This document shows, one piece after another, positions 20,667 through 31,287 of a stretch of 64,000 nt of DNA. Each line of letters opens with the position of its first letter. Positions within the stretch are counted from its first letter, which is position 1. The translations under genes were made by a program, and so were the position numbers. This DNA is from Trebouxia sp. TZW2008 (Eukaryota; Chlorophyta; Trebouxiophyceae; Trebouxiales; Trebouxiaceae), in NCBI GenBank assembly GCA_002118135.1, contig BDIU01000165.1:1-64000 (forward strand), given 5' to 3'. The notes under the pieces were generated by a model. It did no database searches. It had not been told where the DNA came from and saw only the letters and a program-made list of their open reading frames with translations.

Positions 20667-23600
20667 TCATGAACCGATACTCTTGCCAACTTCAAAGAAA
20701 TGGGCGACATTTTCCTCGGGTGTGCCAACCAGCACACCATGGCCCAGATTCAAGATATGTCGTGTGCCTTCTGCCGATTTCGCTGTTTCATGGACTCGCT
20801 TTGTGATGGTCTCCTTTGAACCAAACAACACTCCCGGGTCCATGTTCCCCTGCACAATCAGGCAGGAACCCAACTCAGAGCTTACTCAGCAGCATAGATG
20901 TGGCTATACAACTCTGTATGGTGCCCTGAAACAGACACATCTGCCCCTTTATGCGCCATAAGGGAAAACTCTGTGAGCAAGGGCAGCCCAGAAACTGCGC
21001 ACCTATACCATGCAAAATGCAACATGATCACAGGCAACATTCTAATGTCTGCAGTGCAAACTGTGGTGACAACTGCTCAAGCTTGTACACAAAAACAGCA
21101 AACCTTTTGGGACAAATGCAAGACCGTGAGGAGTTAAGCCGCACCTGAACAGCAAAATTGGGTCCTATCCGCCTGATAGCATCTTGCATATCCACACTGC
21201 CATCAATGGAAATGACTTCAACATTGCATTTGGCCATTCTCTCCAGCAAACCTCCACTGCCGCTGATATACAAAATCAAAGGCAGGTCTGGATGCGTCTG
21301 CTTGACTGAGTCCACAATCTGGTTGATGTAGGGCCCGGCAAATACATCATAGTCTTGCGGCGCTAGGTTTGACGCCCAGGAGTCAAATATTTGGACAGCT
21401 TGCGCGCCAGCATCAGCCTGGAAAGTAGCAAATTATCACTGTTCAAAACAGACCGCTATGAACATGAGAGAATGATCTGTCAGGCAAAGAAAACATAAAA
21501 CTTGTCACTCATGGCCCAACAACTAGGGGTCCACTGTGCCGAGGGTCGCATACAGAACGTTCTACCCTCTGAGCTGCTCAAGCTCAGCATGGGAGCGGCT
21601 TTGCATTGCTGAACACAGTTGATAGCACACATAGTTTGTGCACAAGATGCTGAGCCTGCTTGCTTTCAAGCACACCTGAAAGAAGACATAATATGATGAC
21701 TGGATTTCAAATCTGACATGCGTTTCACTAGGAATGGGCACACCCGATAGCACATATAATTTGATCATCAGCTGTGTACCATACCTGGTATTGCACATTG
21801 TTGCCATGTTGGCTGTCAACCTGCTGAGGAAGGCATAAAGCACTTCAGGTTGTCTTTGAATTTGCTTTGCTGGTTCTTATGTATGAGCATATCTGATAGC
21901 ATGCATGGTTCCATCATCAGCTGTGAATCGCACCTGTGATCGCTCATCAGATAGCATGCATAGTCTGTCACATTGTCTGTCGCTTTGCTGAGGAAGGCAT
22001 AAAGCGCTTCAGGTTGTATTTGAATCTGTTCGGCTGTCCAGTACGCATGAGCATATCTGATGACACAAATAGTCTGGTCAATGGATGTGGAAGATACCTG
22101 ATATCGCACATAGTCTGCCACGTTGTCTGCCATTTTGCTGAGGAAGGCGTGAAGCACTTCAGGCTGAGAGAACATCAAGCGCTTGATGTGTGTGTAATTC
22201 TTGGAGGAGCCGCCTTCCACAATGTAGGTAGCCAGGGTGAAGGGAGCGCCCACAAACCCTAGCACTGTCGACTGATTGCCCACCTCCTCTCGTAGCCTGG
22301 TTAGTGCCTCTGCTACGTAAGGCACACTGCCGTGTGCATCTAGCTTCTGCACTTGTTCTACTTGCTGCACAGCCACAAGTGTCATGTCAGGTACTAGAAA
22401 ACGCTGTTTTGTCTGCAATTTTAGTCACAGCATTGAGCCTGAAGTGCTGCTTGCAACCTGCTGCAAAATACACAGCCAGACAGGGTGCAGCTTGTTGCTC
22501 ACGCCAAGAGTACGCATTGCACCAAGCCTGTTTCTGTTACAGATACCATTGCCAGAACAAGCCCACCTGGCAAGACAAGACTGGTGCATCTGCTTCACAT
22601 GAGCTGAGGCCGCCAAGTACGGATGAGTGAGCTCTACACAGCATCTGATGTGCACTTCCTGGTGAAGATTTTGCTGTACTGCATGATGGCACTCAACACT
22701 GGCCCTGTGCATGCCTAGGCTGCTCTCAAGCAGTTTCCAAGGCAGCCATAAAAGCATATTACTCATGTTGACTTGATAGATTGTTGCATGTTCAATCTGA
22801 CAGTCCTTGACACAAGCAATACACAGCATATGACCTACGAAACACTTCAGTGTGACTTTGTTGTTTGATGTGAATGCTTACAAGTAAAATGAGACGTGCA
22901 TGATGGTGCAGTCTTGCTTGCTTATGCTGAGGATTGTCAGTCAAACAAGATGCCTTCTCACTGTATATGCACATGAGCAGAACAATGAAGAGAAAGGCTG
23001 ACCTGCATGGTGCGGATTGGAGTATGAATGATAGGCCCTCGACCAGCCTCAATGTCAAAGGGGATCCCCATGCCTGTGAGAGGGGTCAAAATGTCTGAGA
23101 ACAAGATCACTCCATCTGGCTTGAAGGCTCTCCAAGGCTGAAGAGATATCTCTACCTGCAGCCAAGCTTCTGTGGCTTTGCTGTACTATCTATCTAGGTA
23201 TCTCTGTGTCAAATTGCATCCTAGTTAGGCTCAAAGTCCTTGCTAGGTATGTACAGTCATCAAGCAATTTTGCTGCACTGATGGGACATGCTTGCAATGT
23301 CTGAGCACTAGCTCAAATCAGCTTGTGAAAGGACAGTGTCAAAGGTATGACATCATCAGGGACAACGCTGATTGGAGTGTACTCACAAAGCAGTTAGTGA
23401 CTTGTTGCACTCACACATGTTCTCAAAACAAGTGACTAACTCTGTGGCATTCCTTGCTGCCCTGAGTATCTTGTGTTGATGTCTGACAGGCATTCCAGAT
23501 GGTGCTGAGCCCTTTACTGAGTAGTGGCCGGGCTTACCGCAAGATCTGTGTTTTCTGAGCGTTCTCGGAAGGTTGGATGCTTTTTACATAGGTCTTGATA

Positions 23601-24158
23601 GACCTGCAGCCAATTTGAACTGATTTCGAGTTGTTATCCAAGCAGTCTACCTGCCCAATCTGCAGTGTACATTAGTGAAGATGACTTGCCTTCATATATC
23701 GCCCTGCTTGCCGCATCATCCATACTGGCGGTCGCTCGACCTTGTCGCCGCGCACAGCCCTCAGTAAGAGAGGGTCCTGAGATGCCTGCGATCACATAAG
23801 GGACACTGGCTGTCATTGCTGCTGCAACTCATAGGACAGACTGCATTTGCAGGAAATGTATTGCTACTCAAGCACATGCCTGTGACTGTGAACTTGAGGG
23901 AGGGGCCTCCACGGCGGCAGCTGCACGGGCCTGCACTTTTCGTTGCTGACGACATAGCCGAGGCGGTGTGAGGCTCGCTTGCTTCGGTCCCTGCGAAAGT
24001 GAAAACCGTGTGAGATCACAGCGACATGCTTTTTCTGCCGCAGCAACTGTATCGGTCTCACGTGCAGATGCAGGTGCGGCTGCTGCGCCACAGGAGTCTG
24101 CATTTTCCTGAGCTGCGTTCACAACGTTCCGAGCGATTCGAGACGCTCTGCTAGTCAA
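20667..24158 (-). CDS. UROD: Uroporphyrinogen decarboxylase, plastid precursor
   Basis: Converts uroporphyrinogen III to coproporphyrinogen III in the heme and chlorophyll pathway, in the plastid of algae and plants. Seven exons join in phase: 23880-24158, 23690-23785, 23538-23603, 23003-23155, 22098-22364, 21145-21417 and 20667-20849, about 438 residues. Residues 1-93 are a basic, Ala/Ser-rich transit peptide. The mature part has every landmark in order: [16 protein letters not shown] (substrate arginines), [28 protein letters not shown] with the catalytic Asp, [39 protein letters not shown] and [17 protein letters not shown] with the conserved His. It ends EVGKSIGS. Exon 2 ends in a strong GC donor (AAGGCAAGT), and exon 1 seems to use a weaker one (CAGGCATGT). 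The gene lies head to head with the next one. Confidence 0.95.
21775..22097 (-). repeat. Donor-side copies of a UROD exon tail
   Basis: Downstream of UROD exon 5 (in the gene's direction) its tail, coding [19 protein letters not shown], is repeated at about 21948-22030 and 21785-21860, each followed by a related intron start. Unit length is about 150-170 bp. The copies code [19 protein letters not shown] and a frame-broken version. Including them would add extra helix turns and break the join to exon 6 at 21417. Confidence 0.85.
23684..23690 (-). other. GC-AG intron donor in UROD
   Basis: Exon 2 ends with ATGAAG, followed by GCAAGT on the minus strand. GRYMK then joins [10 protein letters not shown], exactly as in plant UROD, so the GC donor is well supported by protein homology. 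Confidence 0.85.
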
Positions 24159-24317
24159 ATTTCCGAGAGCTCAATCTAGGTCAAATCTGAAGCTCAGACC
24201 TATTCTTAACAAGCATTGCTCGGTAGCTGCCGTACCTCTTCATCATATCATTGCTGACCCACTCCCAGCAAAGTTTTAGTGCTGCTTTTGTTGCATGTCA
24301 ACGCTCACTTGCGGAAC
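24159..24317. promoter_or_regulatory. Compact bidirectional promoter region, UROD and a plastid protein gene
   Basis: Only 159 bp separate the start codons of two plastid-protein genes that point away from each other, so this piece plus the leaders must drive both. A CATCATATCATTG stretch lies at about 24241-24253. I see no clear TATA box. The arrangement hints at co-expression with tetrapyrrole synthesis. Confidence 0.6.
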
Positions 24318-25631
24318 ATGAATCTGCTGAGCAGCTCTTCCGTTCACGCCAAGCCCTTCTGTACAGGCCAGCTGCTGCCTTCGAACAAGCGCACTCTGTC
24401 TAGCAGGTACGAACAGCACGGCTACTCGCTAGGGCACATACGCTTTGCTGTAAGTCAGCTTTGTACAAGTCTTTATAGAAATGTGAGCGTGCCTCACGTG
24501 CAGGCCGCCTCGGACCATTCAGACACAAGCACTTTTTGGCTGGTCAGTCCCCAAGTGTTTCCTGCATCTGAAGCACTTATTGCCCGTTACATTGTTTCCG
24601 GGCGCAGTCAAGTCAATTCGTGTAGTGCAGGAAGAGCAAGGAAGAGCGCAAAGCAGAAAGGGAGGAGCAATATCAGATCCAGCAAGAAGTACTCAAACGG
24701 CGCAGGCAAAACACCTGGCAAAATGTAAGTCTACAAGCTCCTGTGTCTCTGCTATTAGTTCTCACCGTGCTGCCTGCAACAAGCTGAGCTTCCCAGCAAT
24801 GAGTTTCTGGGAGGTAATGATGCAATTCAGTAGGCATTGGCAGCATGCAGGACTCAGCTTGCACGTGAATGACATAATTATGATGACATGTTGATGGCAA
24901 GGCCTATCATGGCACATGCATAACAACCGGTGCTCAGAGGTGATGTCACGTGCAGGAAGTCAAAGCAAGGCGAGCTGAGGTAAAGAAGTACAGCACGGAC
25001 CCAGTCTACAAAAAGAAGATTGATGATGAGCGTCGCAAGAAGAAGGAAGCTGAGGTGAACATCACAACGTTGACTGCTCAAGCGAATTCTGCACAGACTC
25101 CATCAATGCAACCTGTTCAACATCAGCTTCACGTTCTTTGGCTTGAAAACTTTCAGATCAAAAGAAATTAATCAAATTGTCAAATCAAATTGATCAAATC
25201 AGTTCAGCCTGAAATTGTTTTTTTTTTGGGGTCTGCCTGTACAGAAAATGACATTGCTTGCCATCAAAGACAAATCTCAGCATCCACGCAGCAGACAAAG
25301 ACAGCTGTCCTCATGCTGTATATTGTGTTTATTATTTTTTGGGGAAAAGCCAACAGTCAGCTGACTCAAGCTGCTGCACCTGCAGAAAAAGGAGGATCCC
25401 AAATTCGGTATCATCATTCCACTAGCTCCTTTTGGAATGCCAGAGTATGACAACGGTGAAAGGTTTGATTTGAGGCTTCCGCATGTTGATGATGGCTGGG
25501 TAGATGAGGACTCATCCCTTGGCAAGACTTGGTCAAGGCTTACAGGCGGACTGTTTGGGGGCCAGAAAAAGGCTGACAAAGAAGCGATGAATGACAAACC
25601 TGGCAAAGCTCTGAAGGGCAAGAAGAAATGA
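24318..25631 (+). CDS. Small charged protein, probably plastid, unknown function
   Basis: Five exons join in phase: 24318-24449, 24504-24542, 24635-24724, 24956-25054 and 25386-25631, about 201 residues. The N terminus is Ser/Arg-rich and lacks acidic residues early on (NLLSSSSVHAKPF), as in transit peptides. Residues about 58-122 are a very charged likely coiled coil (KEERKAEREEQYQIQ, ERRKKKEAE). The C-terminal part is distinctive: FGIIIPLAPFGMPEYDNG, then RFDLRLPHVDDGWVDED, and a lysine-rich end. It reads like a conserved motif, but I cannot name the family. The acceptor of the third exon (GGAAG at 24634) is the weakest join; a GCAG four bases earlier would need another upstream phase. It shares its promoter region with UROD. 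Confidence 0.7.
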
Positions 25632-26654
25632 GATTGTGGGTGTCCCTTGTTACCTCAAGTCGATACACAGATTTCAAGTCAGAGTGTGCAGTTAGTCTGC
25701 CTGCACACTGTGCTGTTTTTGCCGTGTTTCAGACACAACGCAACGCAGTGTTGGAGCTGTCAGCACCTGTGTGTCCTCTGTTTTCAGTTGTACACTAGCA
25801 GGGCCAAAGACCATGACCAGTACGTGAGTGCAAAGAAAGTAGCCTGGGAGCAGGTGTTGCGCCTTTGCCGTGATGAAATTGAAGTTGTATGTGACATTAA
25901 CCAGATCGTGTTTGTCAGCATCGCAACACCATCTGCAATTGGAACGCTGACGCGTCGCTCAGTCATAATTTGTCCACTCGCCAACACTGACAGCCAGTAA
26001 TACTTGGCAGCTTGGCATAAAATTGCAAGTACGGCTACGAGTTGCAGCAGCTGTCATAAGAAGTCCTGGCACAAGCGCCTGTCACAATGATTTCATACAT
26101 GCATTCGCTTTCACTTGCTTACCGTGCTTGCAGGCAAAGCAAACGTTGCACTGTGCAGCACTCAACGGCACTGCAAAGCATGTCAGCATTTTGCACAGGC
26201 GGATTAACGCATGAATAAAGAGGAATGTGAAAGAGTCATCAAGCTTGCTGCAGTGGGCAGCTTAACATCTGACATGCTGCTGCGAGGCTAGGGCTGCCAG
26301 ATCACCCAAGCCATCATAATATATGCTCGTGAACATGTAACACTATCTCGACATGCCATGATGCAAGCATGCTTTCTAATGTCATAGCAGGCTATTCATT
26401 GAAAGGTGGGCCAAAAGCAGAGCTGACAGCAGGTGTTGATGGTCAAAGGTGCATGGTTCTGAACCTGAATCCAACTCAAAACTGTTGCTGCTGCAAGAAG
26501 CAGCAGTACCTGAGGCAATGCCATCCCTGACACTGCAATTCCATTATCAATCAACACTAGACCGTGTGCACACAGCAATCACACATAACCAGACAAGCAC
26601 CACACAATGGACAAGACAAGAAAGCCTGGACACCCCACAAACAGCACAAGCTGG
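25632..26654. other. Intergenic, nothing supported
   Basis: About 1 kb downstream of two genes whose 3' ends face each other. A plus frame at 25647-26000 includes RAKDHDQYVSAKKVAWEQ, which looks protein-like for a short distance, but I found no splice partners and no family match. I treat it as chance or a relic. Confidence 0.4.
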
Positions 26655-27506
26655 TCAGGACGCAGTAGTGTCTGCTGTCAAGTACACATCCCGCTTTTTC
26701 TTCTCTTGCACAAAGGACAGATCTGTCGTGCAAAAGCCTTGCAATATTGAGAAAGCCTGACACCGGCTACGGCTGTATCTTCTCCTCAAGGATGCGCTGA
26801 GCATCATACAGTTGAAACCGCAAAGGATCACTTGACAGCTGACTGCAGTCCATCTCTCATACCAAGCCGCATCTATCAGCGCGTAATACATCTGAGGCAC
26901 AAGGTATGGATACAGCACCATCCGCAAAGGGAAAAAGGTTATCCAGTATGCCCAGTGCATCAGCGCTCTCTGTGACTGGAACTGCCTTCTGGCTATCAGA
27001 AAGAAGGTGTTGATCTCTACTATAGCATCCCAACACGTATACCGGTGCAAGCCCTCGAGCCTCAAGGGAAAGAGCAGTAGCCCCACTGTGACAGCATGGT
27101 GAAACAAGATCATTCCAGGCATGCTAGGTAAGCAGCCTGGCTCCAGCCAGATCCACAGCATGTCTGCCACAATGTAGCTGAGCATCATGTTTGTGACTTT
27201 GGCAGCGTCATAATAGCCCAGCAAGCCAGCCACAGAAAGGATGCCAATAAGAGGCAAAGCACACAAGTTGACCCTGCGTCACCATCAGCACCGGTATCAG
27301 TCATCGTACTGTTCGGCAGATGGTCTGGAGCCTGCATGTACAAGGCGCTGCCAGCCGTAGTGCCACACTGCAATCTTCAAGTTTGCTAAGTACCTGTCGT
27401 GCAGACGAATCGCGGCTTTGTTTGTGGCCGCCTTCATCTTTTCCGGGCGATCGCTGCTGCTGGCTTGATCTGCTTCAATTGACGCAACAGCCGCTGACAA
27501 CGCCAT
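26655..27506 (-). CDS. TLC-domain (TRAM/LAG1/CLN8) membrane protein
   Basis: TLC proteins are multi-pass membrane proteins linked to ceramide or other lipid metabolism. Two exons, 27394-27506 and 26655-27273, join in phase to about 243 residues. Residues 1-37 are polar. Then come hydrophobic segments: ALPLIGILSVAGLLGYY, MLSYIVADMLWIWL, FHHAVTVGLLLFPL with the family His-His pair, NTFFLIARR, WAYWITFFPLRMVLYPYL and CQVILCGFNCMMLSASL. The order and the E.N.FFL..R motif fit the family. The end is uncertain. The long frame stops at 26655. A second frame from about 26830 reads LRFQLYDAQRILEEKIQP and then a stop, which would fit if a very short intron were removed, but that would lose the last membrane segment. 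Start could be further upstream, since the frame stays open to 27611. Confidence 0.8.
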
Positions 27507-27924
27507 GCCGCAACCGATGCCAAGGCGCGTTTCACACACAGCCAGGTTGACCAGGAATCTGAGCGGAATATTCCTCGTAAGTATACTCCTTACCCAGCAT
27601 GGGTCACCCATGATGGGTGGTCAACCCTTGCCCTCTGGGGTTTGCCGCCCAGACACAGAGTGCATGCATGCTGCCGCTCGACATGTCTGATAAACCTCTT
27701 GTTGTAACAGAGCTTGCTAATTTCGAGAATTTGTTGTGTGTGAGTGACGGTGAGCCATCTTTACAATCATTTCTCGAAAGCATGTAAAAATCCTCTTGAC
27801 TCTCTCAAAAGGGAAATGGACATGCCTTTCCTTGTGTGTGCCTCCATCCAGCTCATGCCTTGTCTCAAAGCACAACTGCACACGTGCATTGCACACTTAG
27901 TAGGAACCAAGTCAGCATGAATAT
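27507..27924. other. Short intergenic region between two minus-strand genes
   Basis: About 420 bp that should hold the 3' end of the IGPS-like gene and the promoter of the TLC gene. A small imperfect repeat of GGGTCACCCATGATGGGTGG type lies at about 27599-27620. No gene is supported. Confidence 0.5.
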
Positions 27925-30516
27925 TCAGTCATCACCACTCATGCAGTATATTAGGTGTTCCAGTGTTCGCTGCACTTGCTGCTGCTCTTTGCCCTTGCTT
28001 GTTAGCATTTCCTTGCGCAGCAGAATTGCATCAGCACCATTGACTCTAGCCTGAATCGCATCTTGAGTAGTCTTAGCCCCAACCAGTGTAAGGGCCCCAA
28101 ACGGCATGATGTTCAGCAATCCTTTTGCCATATCACTTTGGAAGCCAGGTAATGCTAAAGATAGCCCAACTGAAAGGTTGATCCCATAATGCAGCACACC
28201 ATTGTCCCCCATTTCAGTCACTTCAGCCTTGTTGACTACCTGCAGTCATGCATCAAACATCTTTGCTGATGACCACAGTAAGCCAGGCTGGAAGTAGATC
28301 TTCTTGGCACATTTGTTCAAAGCAGTCGCTCAAGTAGACAGTTGAGTCATGCCGTCCAAACACTGATTGATGACTGCTCCGCTTTGCATCATGAAGTCAA
28401 GGCTGCGACATTGCAGTCATGGAATGTCACAACAACTGAGAGCACTTACCGCTCAAAAGCTGAATGGCATGCAAGCATGATAGTCATTGTGCAGGCAGTC
28501 ATCAGCAGCTTACATCAGTTTTCACCAAGCCTCACCTCGCTTATTGAAATTCTTCACAAAATTGCACCTTGTTTGTATGATGCATATCAGGTGACATGCA
28601 GCAGCTGTTAATTTGACACATTCCACATCCAGCAAGCACAAAGCATGCAACTCTACCTCTAGAGGAGCATCCAACCCAGCGGCTTGTGCATAGCACACAC
28701 AGTGTTGGAGAGACAGAGTTGCTCAGCACATTGACTTGACATGCACCAGCACTTCATTGGCAACACATTACATGTCAAGAGCACAGGAATGATGTTCTAC
28801 CTCCAAGAAAGCATCCAACCCAGCGGCTTGTGCATAGCGTTACATGAGTGGAGAGACAAGAGTTGCCCAGCACATTGACTTGACATGCACCAGCAGTTCA
28901 TTGGCAATAAATCACAGGTCAAGAGCACAGGAATGGTGTTCTACCTCCAAGGGAGCGTCCAATCCTGAGGCTTGTGCATAGCGGTACATGGTTGGAGAGA
29001 CAGATTTGCCCAGCACGTTTACAACGACGCCTATGATGCCGGCTGCGCCTGCTTCCTTGGCTTCTGCAATCTGCACGTTTGGCATCCACTGTCACTCACC
29101 TGCAACCTGTGGCAAGGTTGCTATCAGGCAAACATATTTTGCAGCACAGATGATTGCCTTGAGCAAGACAGCTTCTTGTTGTAACGAAAAGGGTGTGGCC
29201 GATATAAGCAAGCTAATTGCAGAGCCCATTCTACAACCAGTCGCTACAGCTGCAGAGGACATGGCTTGATGCTGGCTGTCTCTCTTCAGCAGCACATGAT
29301 AGTGGTGCAATTGCAATGCTACATCATGATGTTGACACATGATTGCAGCACACATGCTGTACTTGATAATTTCTGCTGCAGTGGCTACATAAAAAATTGC
29401 AATTGTAATGCAACATGCATTGCTTGCATGGTACACGCTATGTTCAGCCAGGACTCCATCCTGCATATGGTCAGCTGTCTGCAACTGAATCAGGAGTCAC
29501 ATGCAGGGTTTGAACAACAGGCAACTAGCTGCTATGATAAGAGAAATACCTCACCTGCAAAGGGTGAACAAACCAATCCCATTGTAAGACAGGCACTTTT
29601 ACCGCTCTGCAGACTGCAAACAGGTCAGACAGGCCGGCTGGGGTCTCTTCAAGATCTGTAGGCACTGCTATGGCGTCTACTCCCCAGGAGACATAGTCCA
29701 CTGCAAGTTTAGCGACATCTTGAGATGTGGAAGAAGGAGAAGGACGGCAGACTTCGGCTACTAGGACTGGTTTCCCATACGGTATCCTCTCCTGCAAGCA
29801 GGCGTGTATAAAAGCTGAGGCATTTGACCAAAGTTTGTGCTTGATGATTGAGGCTTGTAAGCTCTGTTTGATGGCTTGATGAACAAGGTAGTGGTCTCAT
29901 GTGATTTGAAAACAAGTGCATGAGAAAGCGCCCATGCTTTATGTACTGACAACATGCAGCATCATGCATGTTTCAGTACAGTTATGTTTGGACGTCTTTA
30001 TGCATACAAGGCAATGCACTGTGGTGAGGGTTGCAGTGGCATTTCTTGCTGTCGAACTTGTTAAATGTCAGATGCGTTTAGCAGATGCACATTGTGCGCA
30101 ATTGATTCACAGTCAACTTTGCATGAAGTCAACTGCCAGGTAACAGAAGCTGCAAGTTGCTATCGAAGTCTTCGACTCGTGCACGTTTCAAATGTCACCT
30201 GTATGAGCCTTGACAGCCTGTGAGGCGGACTAGCTGGCGATCTCGTGGCAGACTGCAACCTGTCGGCTGCAATCTCTTCGCCCATGTCCACCAGAACATC
30301 AGCAACTTGTCTAACCTTGCGTTTGATCGTTACCGATAACGCATTCGGCCTTTTGTCTGGTGCACCCTCATCTGCATCCTTGCCCTTTGCACCGACTGTC
30401 GAAGGTCTCGTTTGTCTCGGATGTCGCTGCACATGCCGTACAGGATTTTGGGCGAGAGGACAGCCGCTGGTACGGAACGTTCCAAACACCGTGGCCTGCC
30501 AGCACTGCGACATCAT
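27925..30516 (-). CDS. Indole-3-glycerol-phosphate synthase-like TIM-barrel protein, plastid
   Basis: Four exons join in phase: 30199-30516, 29555-29791, 28945-29070 and 27925-28239, about 331 residues. Exon 1 gives a basic transit-like N terminus (HVQRHPRQTRPSTVG) and a helix. The rest follows the order of IGPS strands: KPVLVAEVCRPSPSS, VDAIAVPTDLEETPAGLSDL, VPVLQWDWFVHP, AKEAGAAGIIGVVVN, HYGINLSVG, and ADAILLRKEML near the end. In true IGPS the two catalytic lysines lie in the AEVK and RKDF segments. Here they read AEVC and QWDW, so both are missing, while the Glu of AEV and the Asn of GIN remain. It is therefore unlikely to make indole-3-glycerol phosphate in the normal way. It could be a related barrel with another role. 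Fold assignment is fairly sure; function is open. Confidence 0.8.
28655..28944 (-). repeat. Two donor-side copies of the IGPS-like exon 3 tail
   Basis: The exon 3 end (coding GKSVSPTMYRYAQASGLDAPLE, donor GTAGAA at 28944) is repeated at about 28800-28875 and 28660-28735. Spacing is regular, about 141 bp, and each unit includes about 65 bp of intron. The copies keep the GTAG donor but have single-base insertions and substitutions that change the frame. Confidence 0.85.
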
Positions 30517-31287
30517 GCTATCTGTCCATTGAGTACACGACTCCGCTACAACAGCGCTACGAAGGCGCGCAAAGCATGCACTGCCCCAACGCTCTAAGTT
30601 GTTACACGGTTGAAAATAATTGCGACGAAGGACGTTCAGAAGCGCACAGGAATGACTGCTACCGATGGCTCTCTACCGTCGCTTCGTTTGTCTTTACGCA
30701 CCTGGGAAAGCTCTGCTCGCCGGTCACAATCTGCTAGACACCGGCGAAGAAGAAGCGGGGCATTGAAATTGTCTGTGAGTACAGACTTGCTGGAATTCAG
30801 CTGTTTATGGCATGGCACAATCAGCACACGTCGATGACAGCGATATGGATTCCAAGAACCAGGTCCGCATGTAAATCCACACCAAGGCCGATATGACAAC
30901 CAATCTGCTTACAGCTGTTTGGTCATGACTTGTGTGAGCAGCATGAGCTACAATGTGCTGTCTTGTGGCTTTCTATGCAGGCATCACAGTGTCAAGCAAT
31001 CACTGCCTTGAGCTGATGCTGGCAATTGACTTGTGGCTGCATGTAGCCATGAGTGCTGCCTGTTGAGAGCTGCATTGGGCGAATTTTGAAAGTTGGATGC
31101 TTTCATGCATGAGCCGATCATTGTGGTTTCTCCTGCAGCAAACCACCGTCCTCGACTATTGCATATTCCGCTGATCGCCAGGCCTGCCGATCCAATCTTG
31201 CTATTTGCGCCAACTTGCGAGCGAATCGATCGTCCTTCAGGGTGTTCTTTGCCTGTCCGACGTACGGTTGATCGCGACAACGCAAAC
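30517..31287. promoter_or_regulatory. Shared 5' region of the IGPS-like and DUF1818-like genes
   Basis: About 770 bp between start codons of two predicted plastid proteins pointing away from each other. Open frames on both strands (for example 30636-30899) have no recognisable product. Promoters for both genes are expected within it. Confidence 0.45.

Noticed and set aside
25647..26000. Possible small gene with RAKDHDQYVSAKKVAWEQ
   Set aside because: No start, splice sites or family support; most of the frame looks non-coding.
26760..26835. Alternative TLC end reading LRFQLYDAQRILEEKIQP
   Set aside because: It needs an intron of about 24 bp and removes the last hydrophobic segment; kept only as an alternative in the TLC entry.
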